Of a DNA stretch of 30,998 bases, positions 24,074 through 30,998 are shown piece by piece. Source of the stretch: UBA8752 sp049610565 (GTDB lineage Bacteria; Bacteroidota; Bacteroidia; Flavobacteriales_D; Sanyastnellaceae). How positions within the stretch are numbered: position 1 is the stretch's first letter; each line of letters starts with the position of its first letter. The stretch lies in contig JBMYZR010000028.1 in NCBI GenBank assembly GCA_049610565.1, positions 1 to 30,998 on the forward strand, read 5' to 3'. A program made the position numbers and the translations under genes. The notes below the pieces were generated by a model, which was given only the letters and a program-made list of their open reading frames with translations, had not been told where the DNA came from and ran no database searches.

Positions 24074-26998
24074 ATGCGCTTCAGTTTCCTCCTTTCAATC
24101 GTTTGGCTGCTCGCCTCGGCAGGCGACGCACAAGTCAGCCCTGTCCTCAACCTCACGGCGGAGACCGAACATGAGTCCATCTCTGAGGCCATCAGCAGCG
24201 CCTCGCCCGGGGACCACCTGTCGCTCGCTGCCGCGACATTCGTCGAGCACGTGGCCATCGACATCCCGTTGACCCTGTCGGGTGCACCCGGAGGAGGCAC
24301 CATCATCGACGTCAGCGCTGAAGACGGTTGGGGCATCACATTGAGCACCGACCACATCACGGTGGAAGACCTGTCCATCATTGCAGGCGGGGTCAATACG
24401 GCCTATGCCGTCCACAGTGAACCGGGCATCACGGGCCTGACCCTGGAGGACATCTCCGTGTACGACTCCAACCGGTCGTGCATCGACCTCAATGGATTGA
24501 CCGGTCCGGAAATCAACACCATCCGCAACGTGACCGTCAGCGGCAGCAACATTGGATTCGGTCTCGCGCTGAGTACCTGCGCCCAGGTCGCCATCGAGAA
24601 CATCACGAGCGTGGACAACGCCTTCGGCGACATCGCCATCATGGAGTCGAATTACTACGACCAGGAGGTCACCGGCATCTCCTTCGCCGGCGAGTTGGAC
24701 TTGCGGGGGCCCCAAAGCCTCGGCGGCGGTGGTGTGGTCATCCAGATTGACCCCAGCCTGACGCCAGTCGGCACGGGCGCCGGGTTTGCCATCAGCGTGA
24801 ACGCCGACGGATACGAGCAACTGATCGAGGCGCCCGGTGATCTGACCGGTTGCATCCTCGTCCACGAAGACGACATCCGCGGCGTCGCCAATACGCTTGG
24901 CGGTGCCATCTCGGATTTGATCGCCTACGACATGGTCACCCAGCATCGCCTCGTGTTTCCCGGCATGCGCATCCAGGCGGCCCTCGACAATGCTGACGAC
25001 GGCGCCATCATCGAGGTTGACCCCGGTGCATTCGACACCATTCCCCTGGTCATCGATGCGGACGTGACGTTGATGGGCAGCAATGCGGGAATCCCGGCAG
25101 AAGGGGGCGCCCCGCGAACAGCGGAAACCCTCATTCCGGGCATCATCCAGAATGGAGGCGCGGTGACGCTCGACGGCATTCGCATTCAAGGCGGGGCAGG
25201 GGACGCCATCCACATGGCGCCCGCGGCCACGGGCTTGACCTTGCGCAACAGCGTCCTCATCGGCGCCGATGTGGCGGGAAGTCAGGGTGTCCACGCCAAC
25301 GGCGCCGTGCTGGTTGAAGACACGCGGATTTCGCGGTTTGGCACGGCGGTGAAGCAGGCAGGAGGGACCTTGACGGTCCAAGGCTCCCGGTTGCAGGCCA
25401 ACGCCACCGGTGTCGCCTTGGACGGTCCGGCCGTTCTCCAGACCACGTTGGATGGGGTGACCCTCGACAATCCCGGAGGAGCCGGATTGCATGTGCTGTC
25501 CGCTCCGGCCACGGTCCAGGTCAGCTTGGTGAACTCGTCCTTCGACCTGCACGGAACGTCCCTCAAAATGGACACGCCTGTGGCCCTGAGTGCGTCCGGT
25601 GTGTCGTTCACGAATGCCGAGCAGCAGACCGCGGGCGTCCCTGAATCCACCAAGCTCGCCTTGTGCGCGGACAACACCTTCAATCCCGCGCTTCGGATCG
25701 CCGGGTGCATGGACACCGACGCAGACAACTATGCCGAGTGCGCCACCATCGACTTCGGTTGTGAATACCTCGGGTGCACCTCGCCCAAGGCCTGCAATTT
25801 CGATGTGGGGGCCAACGTCGACGATGGCACCTGTGACTTCGTGACCTGTGCGGGATGCCCCTTGGGCTTTGCCTGCAACTACGACCCGGACGCCGACCTG
25901 TATCGCGTGGAATCCTGTGATTTCGTCGACTGCGGAGAGGGCATGGCCGAATCGGGCATGGACCGGAACGGCTTGTCCCTCGTCGATGGATGCACCATTC
26001 CACAGGCCTGCAACTTCAACCCGGACGCCACGGCTGAAGATGGAAGCTGCACGTTCGACTGCTACGGCTGTCTGGACGCGGAGGCGTGCAATTACGACGG
26101 AACCTTCACCCAGGCCTCCAATGAAACGTGCTTGTACAAGGTCGATCTGTACGCATCGGTTTACGTGGATTGCGATGGCGTTTGCCTGAATGATGCCAAT
26201 GGCAACGGGGTCTGTGACGAGGAGGAGGTCTCCGGATGCATGGATTTCGAAGCCTGCAATTTCAACGCCGCCGCGACCCTCGATGACGGACAATGCGATG
26301 TCGTGAGCTGCGCCGGCTGCACCAATGCGCAGGCCTGCAACTACGACCAGGAGGCCTTGATCACGGACGGATCGTGCGACTACGACAGCTGCAAGGGTTG
26401 CACCGACCCGAATGCCTGCAACCACGATGTGGACGCCACCCTGGATGACGGCACGTGTTCCTTCCCCGTGGACCTGTACAACAAGACGTACGTGGATTGC
26501 GACGGTTACTGCCTCAACGACGCCAACGGCAACGACGTGTGCGACGAAGTGGAGGTGCTCGGTTGCATGGACCAGAATGCCTGCGCATTCGATGCGGATG
26601 CCACCATGGACGACGGGTCTTGCGACTACCAGAGTTGCGCCGGATGCATGGAGGCCTCGGCCTGCAACTACGACCCCGGCGCCTCGATTGACAGTGGCCA
26701 ATGCAGCCACCCCGAAGACCTGTATCCCGGTCAGGTGTTCGATGGGGTGCCGGTTGTGGATTGCTTGGGCCGGTGTTTCAACGACGCTGACCTCGATGGA
26801 ATCTGTGACGAATTCGAGATCGCCTGCCCGGGCGACCTCAACGGAGACGGGTTGCGCGGTGCGGCCGACATCCTCGTGTTGCTCTCCGCCTTCGGGTGCA
26901 TGGAGGACTGTGGCGCACCGGACCTCAACAACGACGGCTTGGTGGCGGCCAGCGACATCCTCGCTGCCCTGTCGAATTTCGGCGTGCCCTGCCAATGA
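24074..26998 (+). CDS. Secreted beta-helix protein with about 10 Cys-rich repeats and dockerin-like tail (paralogue)
   Basis: This 974-residue protein is built like the one at 19382: signal peptide (residues 1-21, ending AGDAQ), beta-helix (about 25-540), about 10 Cys-rich units (545-917) and the 57-residue dockerin-like tail (918-974). The beta-helix parts align along their length, for example YAxHSEPGIxGLTL, then IDLNGL, then GFGLALSxC, so they are a tandem duplication that has since diverged. Several units carry the DCDGxCLNDANGNxVCDExE Ca-loop linker. It has about 17 fewer repeats than its neighbour, so the rod would be much shorter. Probable surface adhesin or ligand-binding protein; no catalytic residues were recognised. 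Confidence 0.87.
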   Translation: MRFSFLLSIVWLLASAGDAQVSPVLNLTAETEHESISEAISSASPGDHLSLAAATFVEHVAIDIPLTLSGAPGGGTIIDVSAEDGWGITLSTDHITVEDLSIIAGGVNTAYAVHSEPGITGLTLEDISVYDSNRSCIDLNGLTGPEINTIRNVTVSGSNIGFGLALSTCAQVAIENITSVDNAFGDIAIMESNYYDQEVTGISFAGELDLRGPQSLGGGGVVIQIDPSLTPVGTGAGFAISVNADGYEQLIEAPGDLTGCILVHEDDIRGVANTLGGAISDLIAYDMVTQHRLVFPGMRIQAALDNADDGAIIEVDPGAFDTIPLVIDADVTLMGSNAGIPAEGGAPRTAETLIPGIIQNGGAVTLDGIRIQGGAGDAIHMAPAATGLTLRNSVLIGADVAGSQGVHANGAVLVEDTRISRFGTAVKQAGGTLTVQGSRLQANATGVALDGPAVLQTTLDGVTLDNPGGAGLHVLSAPATVQVSLVNSSFDLHGTSLKMDTPVALSASGVSFTNAEQQTAGVPESTKLALCADNTFNPALRIAGCMDTDADNYAECATIDFGCEYLGCTSPKACNFDVGANVDDGTCDFVTCAGCPLGFACNYDPDADLYRVESCDFVDCGEGMAESGMDRNGLSLVDGCTIPQACNFNPDATAEDGSCTFDCYGCLDAEACNYDGTFTQASNETCLYKVDLYASVYVDCDGVCLNDANGNGVCDEEEVSGCMDFEACNFNAAATLDDGQCDVVSCAGCTNAQACNYDQEALITDGSCDYDSCKGCTDPNACNHDVDATLDDGTCSFPVDLYNKTYVDCDGYCLNDANGNDVCDEVEVLGCMDQNACAFDADATMDDGSCDYQSCAGCMEASACNYDPGASIDSGQCSHPEDLYPGQVFDGVPVVDCLGRCFNDADLDGICDEFEIACPGDLNGDGLRGAADILVLLSAFGCMEDCGAPDLNNDGLVAASDILAALSNFGVPCQ
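25703..26824 (+). repeat. Cys-rich repeat array (about 10 units)
   Basis: Protein-level tandem units of the same family as at 21053-23737, residues 544-917 of the gene at 24074. Two units (near residues 610 and 880) are irregular and carry insertions. Confidence 0.88.
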
Positions 26999-27090
26999 CC
27001 TGTCCCAGTCGCACCGGGTTGTGCGCTGGATACAGGGAGCATGCGGGACGCGGCGAATCCGTCGCATATTGACGTGACCCTCGACCCGCC

Positions 27091-30000
27091 ATGCACGCCA
27101 CGCCCATACTGGAACGCCGATTCGGGGTGATCGCCTTCGGGTGGATCGCCATCGGGCTTCTGTGTGGTGCACCGCTTCATGCCCAGCACTGGTCGGACGG
27201 CCTCATGCCGGGAGCGGATTGGGCGGTCGCCAAGGCCGCGTTTGACAGCACCTGGACGGACAGCCTGCCCGAGCGGGGAAAGGGCGTCAATCCGTTCCAA
27301 CGCTGGTGGCATTTCGCAGAAAGGCGGTGGGCCTTTGACGGCGCTGAAGACGCCGAGCACACTCCGTTCCGTTCGAATGCGGTCTGGTTGGAAACGGCCG
27401 AGGAGCGGGCGGGCCGAGAAGCCCGGCTCACCCCGTTGGCGCCCCTGTGGCAAAAGGCCACGCCAGAGGGCATTCCCGCCGTGGGTGGCGCAGGCCGGGT
27501 GAACCGCGTCGTCATCCACCCGCTCGACACGTCCGTCTGGGTGGCCTGTGCGCCGAGTGGCGGTGTGTGGAAGTCGACCAACAGCGGAGGACATTGGTCA
27601 TTGCTCGGTACGGCCGATTGGGCGGGCATGGGCGTGTCCGATGTCGCCTTCCATCCCGAAGACTCGCTCGACCTGCTCGTGGCCACAGGAGACAGCGATT
27701 TCGGCAGTGCCTATGGCGTCGGGCTGATGCGCTCCTCGGACGGCGGCGCAAGCTGGTCACCCACTCCTCTCGTGTTTGACCTCTCGCAGACCCACACCGT
27801 GAGCCGGGTTCACCGGAAGGCGGGTGCCCCGGCCCACATCCTGACGGCCACATCGGACGGCATCTGGGTCAGCGAGGACGACGGCGGGACCTTCACGCAA
27901 ACGCTCATCGGCCTCTGCTCGGACCTCGTTCCCCATCCGGGCGATCCCGAAGTCTGGTATGCCCTGTTGCGACCGGGCGAGGTCCAGCGGTCCACCGACG
28001 GCGGATGGAGCTGGTCGGCCGTCAACGGTCTGCCGGGGTCCTACGGCATCAGCCGGATGTCCCTCGCCGTCTCGCCCACTTCGCCAGGGGAGGTCTGGGT
28101 CGTGGCCGCCAAGGCAAGCACGCAGGGCCTCGATGGCGTATTCTTCAGTCCAGACAGCGGCCACACCTTCACCGAGCTCCCCGACGTGCCGAATCTCCTC
28201 GGCTACACCGTGAGCGGGGTCGATTTGGGCGGGCAAGGATTCTATGACCTCACCATTGCGGTGGACCCCCTCAATGCGGACCACATCGTCGTGGGCGGTG
28301 TGAACCTCTGGAGCACAGCAGACCACGGCGCCCATTGGAACTGCATCGGGCATTGGTATGGGGCAGACACCGTTCCGGAGGTCCATGCCGACCACCACGC
28401 GGTCACCTTCTTCCCGGGGACGTCCGATTGGGTGTCCGCCCACGATGGAGGGGTGGCCCGGTTCACGCAAGGGACCCCTGCACCGGTGGACCGCTCGGAC
28501 GGACTGGACATCGCGCAGGTCTATCGCATCGGACACGCCGAGGAACGGCCCGACCGCTTGCTGGCCGGGTGGCAGGACAATGGAATCAACGCCCTGAAGG
28601 ATGGCGTGCACGCCCGGGTCCGAGGAGCGGACGGCTTCCACTGCCTGTTCACGCCGGGCCGGCCGGATACGGTCTATGCCGCGGAATACTTCGGACGCAC
28701 CTTTCGCTCCGAGGACGCCGGATGGAGCTGGACCGAATGGATTGGAGGCAACGGATCCGGGGTGGGGGAGCGCGGGGATTGGGACACGCCCATGGCGTTT
28801 TCTCCGGCCAACCCGGAGCGGGTGTTCGTGGCCAAACGACGGCTGTATTGGAGCGATGATGGCGGGACGAATTGGTCCCAAACCAACGCGCTGCCAGGTG
28901 GCCCGCTGGAGATGCTCGCCTTGAGCCCGGTATCCGACGAGGTGGCTGTGGTCGGCAGGAGCACGTTCGCCTACCGCACGACCGACCTGTCTTCGTGGGC
29001 GCTGCTTCAGGATTTGCCGGGATTGCCGGTGCTGGATGCGGTGATCGACCACGAGGATGACGACATCCTGTGGCTTGCTTTTGGGGGGTACGACGCCGAT
29101 GCCCGGGTCAGGCGCAGTGAGGATGGCGGCGTGACGTGGGCCGAAGTGGGCAGCGGGTTGCCGGCGTTGCCGGTGAATGCCTTGGCGCGGGATGTCGAGA
29201 CGGGCGACCTGTATGCGGGCACGGATGCCGGCGTGTATGTGCTCCCGGACGGTTCCGACCTCTGGGCGCCCTACAAGGCGGGCCTGCCCGAAGTGCTGTG
29301 CTCGGACCTCGCGGTCCGCAGGTCCACCGGCGAACTCCTGCTGTCCACCTACGGACGGGGGGTCTGGAAGGCTCCGTTGTATTCCGTTCCGGACCGGGAC
29401 GCGGCCGCCATGCGCATCCTGGGCGCACAGCCCGCCCAATGCGGCCGTCCCCCGGCGGTCAAGCTGGCTTTCCGCAATGCAGGAAGGGACACCCTCGTGG
29501 CCGCGACCGTCGGCTGGGGTGCCAGCGACACCTTGTCCTATGGATTCGTGCTGCCGCCCAACGAAACGCTCCATCTCCCTTGGGCGGGCGTTCCGGCCAA
29601 TGCGCTGGATTTCGGGGACGTCCTCGAAGCCCGCATCCTGTCGGTCGTCGGCGTAGACGGTGACGTGCAGCACGGAAGCCTGACCAGCAGCGTGGACGCA
29701 GTGGCCGAGAACGACGTGGCGCAGGCCCTCTGGGGCCATCAGCAGGAGAGCGGACTGGTCATCATCGAAACGGTCGCCGACTGCCACCCGCTGGAGGCGG
29801 CCTGGGACGTCCTCGACAGTGCAGGGCGCTCCATTGCGCGCCGTCAGCATTTCGCGCCCGAGGCCGTCACACGGGATTCCCTGTGTCTCACGCACGGTTG
29901 CCACGCATTCGCCCTGCACGACGCCATGGACGATGGGTTTGCCGGGGCCGATTGCGGAATGGTCGGCAGCCTGTCCTGGCAGTCGCTCAACGACACGGTC

Positions 30001-30333
30001 GTCTGGTCGCTCACCGGTGGGTTTGCCAATGGGCAGGTCGAGACCGTGTGCCTGCCCGTTGCCGGCGTATCCGGCTGCACCGATCCGGCCGCCTGCAACT
30101 TCGATCCTGCGGCCGCACAATCCGATGAAGGGTGTGTGTACGGGTGTCCCAATGCCAATTGCCCGAGCGACCTCGACGGGGACGGCGTTCACGGGGCCAC
30201 CGACATTCTGGACGTCCTCTCCGAGTATGGGTGCACGTCGGGGTGCATGCGGGACGTCACGGGAGACGGTGTGGTCTCCGCCAATGACATCCTGTTGGTG
30301 TTGGCATTGTACGGCCAATCTTGTTCCGATTGA
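27091..30333 (+). CDS. Secreted BNR/VPS10-type beta-propeller protein with one Cys-rich repeat and dockerin-like tail
   Basis: This 1080-residue protein has a signal peptide (residues 1-32, ending LHAQ). Residues about 130-765 contain many Asp-box (BNR) motifs of the type SxDxGxxW: STNSGGHW (162-169), SSDGGASW (215-222), then SEDDGGTF, STDGGWSW, SPDSGHTF, SEDAGWSW, SDDGGTNW and SEDGGVTW. This is the sortilin/xyloglucanase-like two-propeller style seen in many secreted Bacteroidota proteins. Residues about 780-990 are beta-sandwich domains. One Cys-rich unit starts at C996 (CTDPAACNFDPAAAQSDEGC), followed by the dockerin-like tail 1024-1080. Glycan binding or cleavage is possible, but no catalytic residues are recognised. 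It follows the two beta-helix genes on the same strand, with a 92-base gap that shows no terminator. Confidence 0.85.
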   Translation: MHATPILERRFGVIAFGWIAIGLLCGAPLHAQHWSDGLMPGADWAVAKAAFDSTWTDSLPERGKGVNPFQRWWHFAERRWAFDGAEDAEHTPFRSNAVWLETAEERAGREARLTPLAPLWQKATPEGIPAVGGAGRVNRVVIHPLDTSVWVACAPSGGVWKSTNSGGHWSLLGTADWAGMGVSDVAFHPEDSLDLLVATGDSDFGSAYGVGLMRSSDGGASWSPTPLVFDLSQTHTVSRVHRKAGAPAHILTATSDGIWVSEDDGGTFTQTLIGLCSDLVPHPGDPEVWYALLRPGEVQRSTDGGWSWSAVNGLPGSYGISRMSLAVSPTSPGEVWVVAAKASTQGLDGVFFSPDSGHTFTELPDVPNLLGYTVSGVDLGGQGFYDLTIAVDPLNADHIVVGGVNLWSTADHGAHWNCIGHWYGADTVPEVHADHHAVTFFPGTSDWVSAHDGGVARFTQGTPAPVDRSDGLDIAQVYRIGHAEERPDRLLAGWQDNGINALKDGVHARVRGADGFHCLFTPGRPDTVYAAEYFGRTFRSEDAGWSWTEWIGGNGSGVGERGDWDTPMAFSPANPERVFVAKRRLYWSDDGGTNWSQTNALPGGPLEMLALSPVSDEVAVVGRSTFAYRTTDLSSWALLQDLPGLPVLDAVIDHEDDDILWLAFGGYDADARVRRSEDGGVTWAEVGSGLPALPVNALARDVETGDLYAGTDAGVYVLPDGSDLWAPYKAGLPEVLCSDLAVRRSTGELLLSTYGRGVWKAPLYSVPDRDAAAMRILGAQPAQCGRPPAVKLAFRNAGRDTLVAATVGWGASDTLSYGFVLPPNETLHLPWAGVPANALDFGDVLEARILSVVGVDGDVQHGSLTSSVDAVAENDVAQALWGHQQESGLVIIETVADCHPLEAAWDVLDSAGRSIARRQHFAPEAVTRDSLCLTHGCHAFALHDAMDDGFAGADCGMVGSLSWQSLNDTVVWSLTGGFANGQVETVCLPVAGVSGCTDPAACNFDPAAAQSDEGCVYGCPNANCPSDLDGDGVHGATDILDVLSEYGCTSGCMRDVTGDGVVSANDILLVLALYGQSCSD

Positions 30334-30345
30334 CCTTGGCGGGTG

Positions 30346-30352
30346 CATCTTG
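30346..30352 (+). promoter_or_regulatory. -7-like element CATCTTG
   Basis: CATCTTG ends 7 bases before the ATG at 30360. It is a weak match, noted because its position agrees with the other elements in this window. Confidence 0.3.
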
Positions 30353-30359
30353 CGCTCCC

Positions 30360-30998
30360 ATGGCTCAGCGCACCTCCCGTCCCAAGCCGGTCATCCGCCG
30401 GTGGATTGCCGAAATCGAAGCTCCGCTCCACGCACAGGTCCGGTCTGAACTCGGATTGGCCAGCACCACGGCCGCACGCAATCTCATCAAGGGCGGCGGC
30501 GTCCGGGTATCCGACGAGGTCATCAAGATTCCCTCGACCGTCATCCGGGTGGGGCAGGAGATCTCCGCGCCAGAGGCCAAGGATGTGCGCAAGCTGGAAA
30601 GTGCAGATGCACCCAAGTCCATCCGCCCTGCCGACGACCTCCCGTTTGAAATCCTCTACGAGGACGACGACCTGTTCTGCTACATGAAGCCGGCCGGATG
30701 GGTCGCCGCGTCACCGAATCCCCGGGTCGACACGAGTTTCACCCGGGTCAAGGAATTCCTCATCGCTCGGGATGCGGAACAAGGCAACGTGGAGCGCCCC
30801 GTTCACTTCGTCAACATGCTCGACAAGGACAGCAGCGGAATCGCCGTGGTGGTGCGGGACATCGCCCTGCGTCGGCGCCTGCAGGAAAAGTGGGGGGAGT
30901 TCCGGTTCGAATCCTACCTGCTGCTGCGGGGTGACATGCCGGAGGACGGAGAATTCAGTGCCCGGCGCAAGCCCGGCGAGAAGTACTCCGCCAAGAAG
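30360..30998 (+). CDS. S4/RluA-type pseudouridine synthase (3' end missing)
   Basis: The frame from the ATG at 30360 stays open to the last base (213 residues). Residues about 20-70 fit an S4-like RNA-binding domain (LGLASTTAARNLIKGGGVRVSDEVI). From about residue 95 the RluA-type catalytic domain begins: ILYEDDDLFCYMKPAGW, normally written IxYEDxxLxxxNKPxG. The active-site block reads HFVNMLDKDSSG (149-160), where most relatives have HRLDxxTSG. The catalytic Asp is kept as D155, but the preceding His-Arg are Asn-Met. The enzyme class modifies uridine in rRNA or tRNA. Whether this one is active is uncertain because the conserved Arg is replaced. The C-terminal half lies outside the window. Confidence 0.75.
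   Translation, partial: MAQRTSRPKPVIRRWIAEIEAPLHAQVRSELGLASTTAARNLIKGGGVRVSDEVIKIPSTVIRVGQEISAPEAKDVRKLESADAPKSIRPADDLPFEILYEDDDLFCYMKPAGWVAASPNPRVDTSFTRVKEFLIARDAEQGNVERPVHFVNMLDKDSSGIAVVVRDIALRRRLQEKWGEFRFESYLLLRGDMPEDGEFSARRKPGEKYSAKK

Noticed and set aside
21053..26824. Repeat arrays as a possible CRISPR or DNA satellite
   Set aside because: The periodicity is at protein level within open frames; the DNA of the units differs and there are no identical direct repeats with spacers.
8310..30333. Dockerin-like tails as evidence for a cellulosome
   Set aside because: No cohesin or scaffoldin is visible, and the organism looks like an aerobic-type Bacteroidota with T9SS. The four-Cys, fixed-length form also differs from ordinary dockerin I.
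24095..30348. Long minus-strand open frames opposite the second beta-helix gene and the beta-propeller gene
   Set aside because: They mirror the codon bias of the plus-strand genes, which have clear domains and repeats.
30343..30687. Alternative open frame at the start of the last gene
   Set aside because: It ends after 114 codons and is Ser/Arg/Pro-rich, while the frame from 30360 stays open to the edge with S4 and RluA-type motifs.

Overview
The window is a GC-rich, gene-dense piece of a Bacteroidota chromosome, most likely a member of the Flavobacteriales (inference). The signs are: secreted proteins ending in type IX secretion (T9SS) type A-like sorting domains; long arrays of Cys-rich repeats of the CNYDPxATxDDGSC kind; a Bacteroidota-type YebC N-terminus; almost no Shine-Dalgarno sequences; and -7 promoter elements of the TAnnTTTG kind. 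No phage, IS, CRISPR or plasmid gene was seen.

Layout. 1-916: 3' part of a secreted repeat protein with a T9SS tail, running off the left edge. 962-4913: a secreted esterase of the polyhydroxybutyrate-depolymerase/feruloyl-esterase type, then two membrane bPH2-domain proteins (YdbS/YdbT-like), the three genes joined by ATGA overlaps. 5002-7240: a three-gene operon with a VTC (polyphosphate polymerase-like) protein, a DUF4956 membrane protein and a DUF2490-like outer membrane protein. 7247-11183 (minus): a secreted beta-propeller protein, preceded by a large secreted protein with an HExxH zinc site and a dockerin-like tail. 11300-12580: a DUF975-like membrane protein, tRNA-Pro(CGG) with promoter and terminator, and a small lipoprotein. 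12630-14063 (minus): a secreted esterase with a starch-binding-like N-domain. 14131-17136: a fungalysin/thermolysin-like secreted metallopeptidase. 17176-19202: a small membrane protein, a small periplasmic protein, YebC, and a small secreted repeat protein. 19382-26998: two tandem paralogous giant proteins (beta-helix, Cys-rich repeats, dockerin-like tail). 27091-30333: a BNR/VPS10-type beta-propeller with one Cys-rich repeat and the same tail. 30360 to the right edge: an S4/RluA-type pseudouridine synthase, cut by the window.

Theme. About half of the genes encode exported proteins: two esterases, one or two metallopeptidases, beta-propellers and beta-helix adhesin-like proteins. They use two kinds of C-terminus. 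One is the T9SS type A-like tail. The other is a dockerin-like, four-Cys module that is exactly 57 residues long in four unrelated proteins. The same Cys-rich repeat is joined to a T9SS tail in one protein and to the 57-residue module in others, which suggests that the module is an alternative surface-sorting or anchoring tag. This is the most interesting candidate for an undescribed system here. The left edge is also notable: bases 1-55 are identical to 21091-21145 and then diverge, which looks like an assembly break at a repeat.
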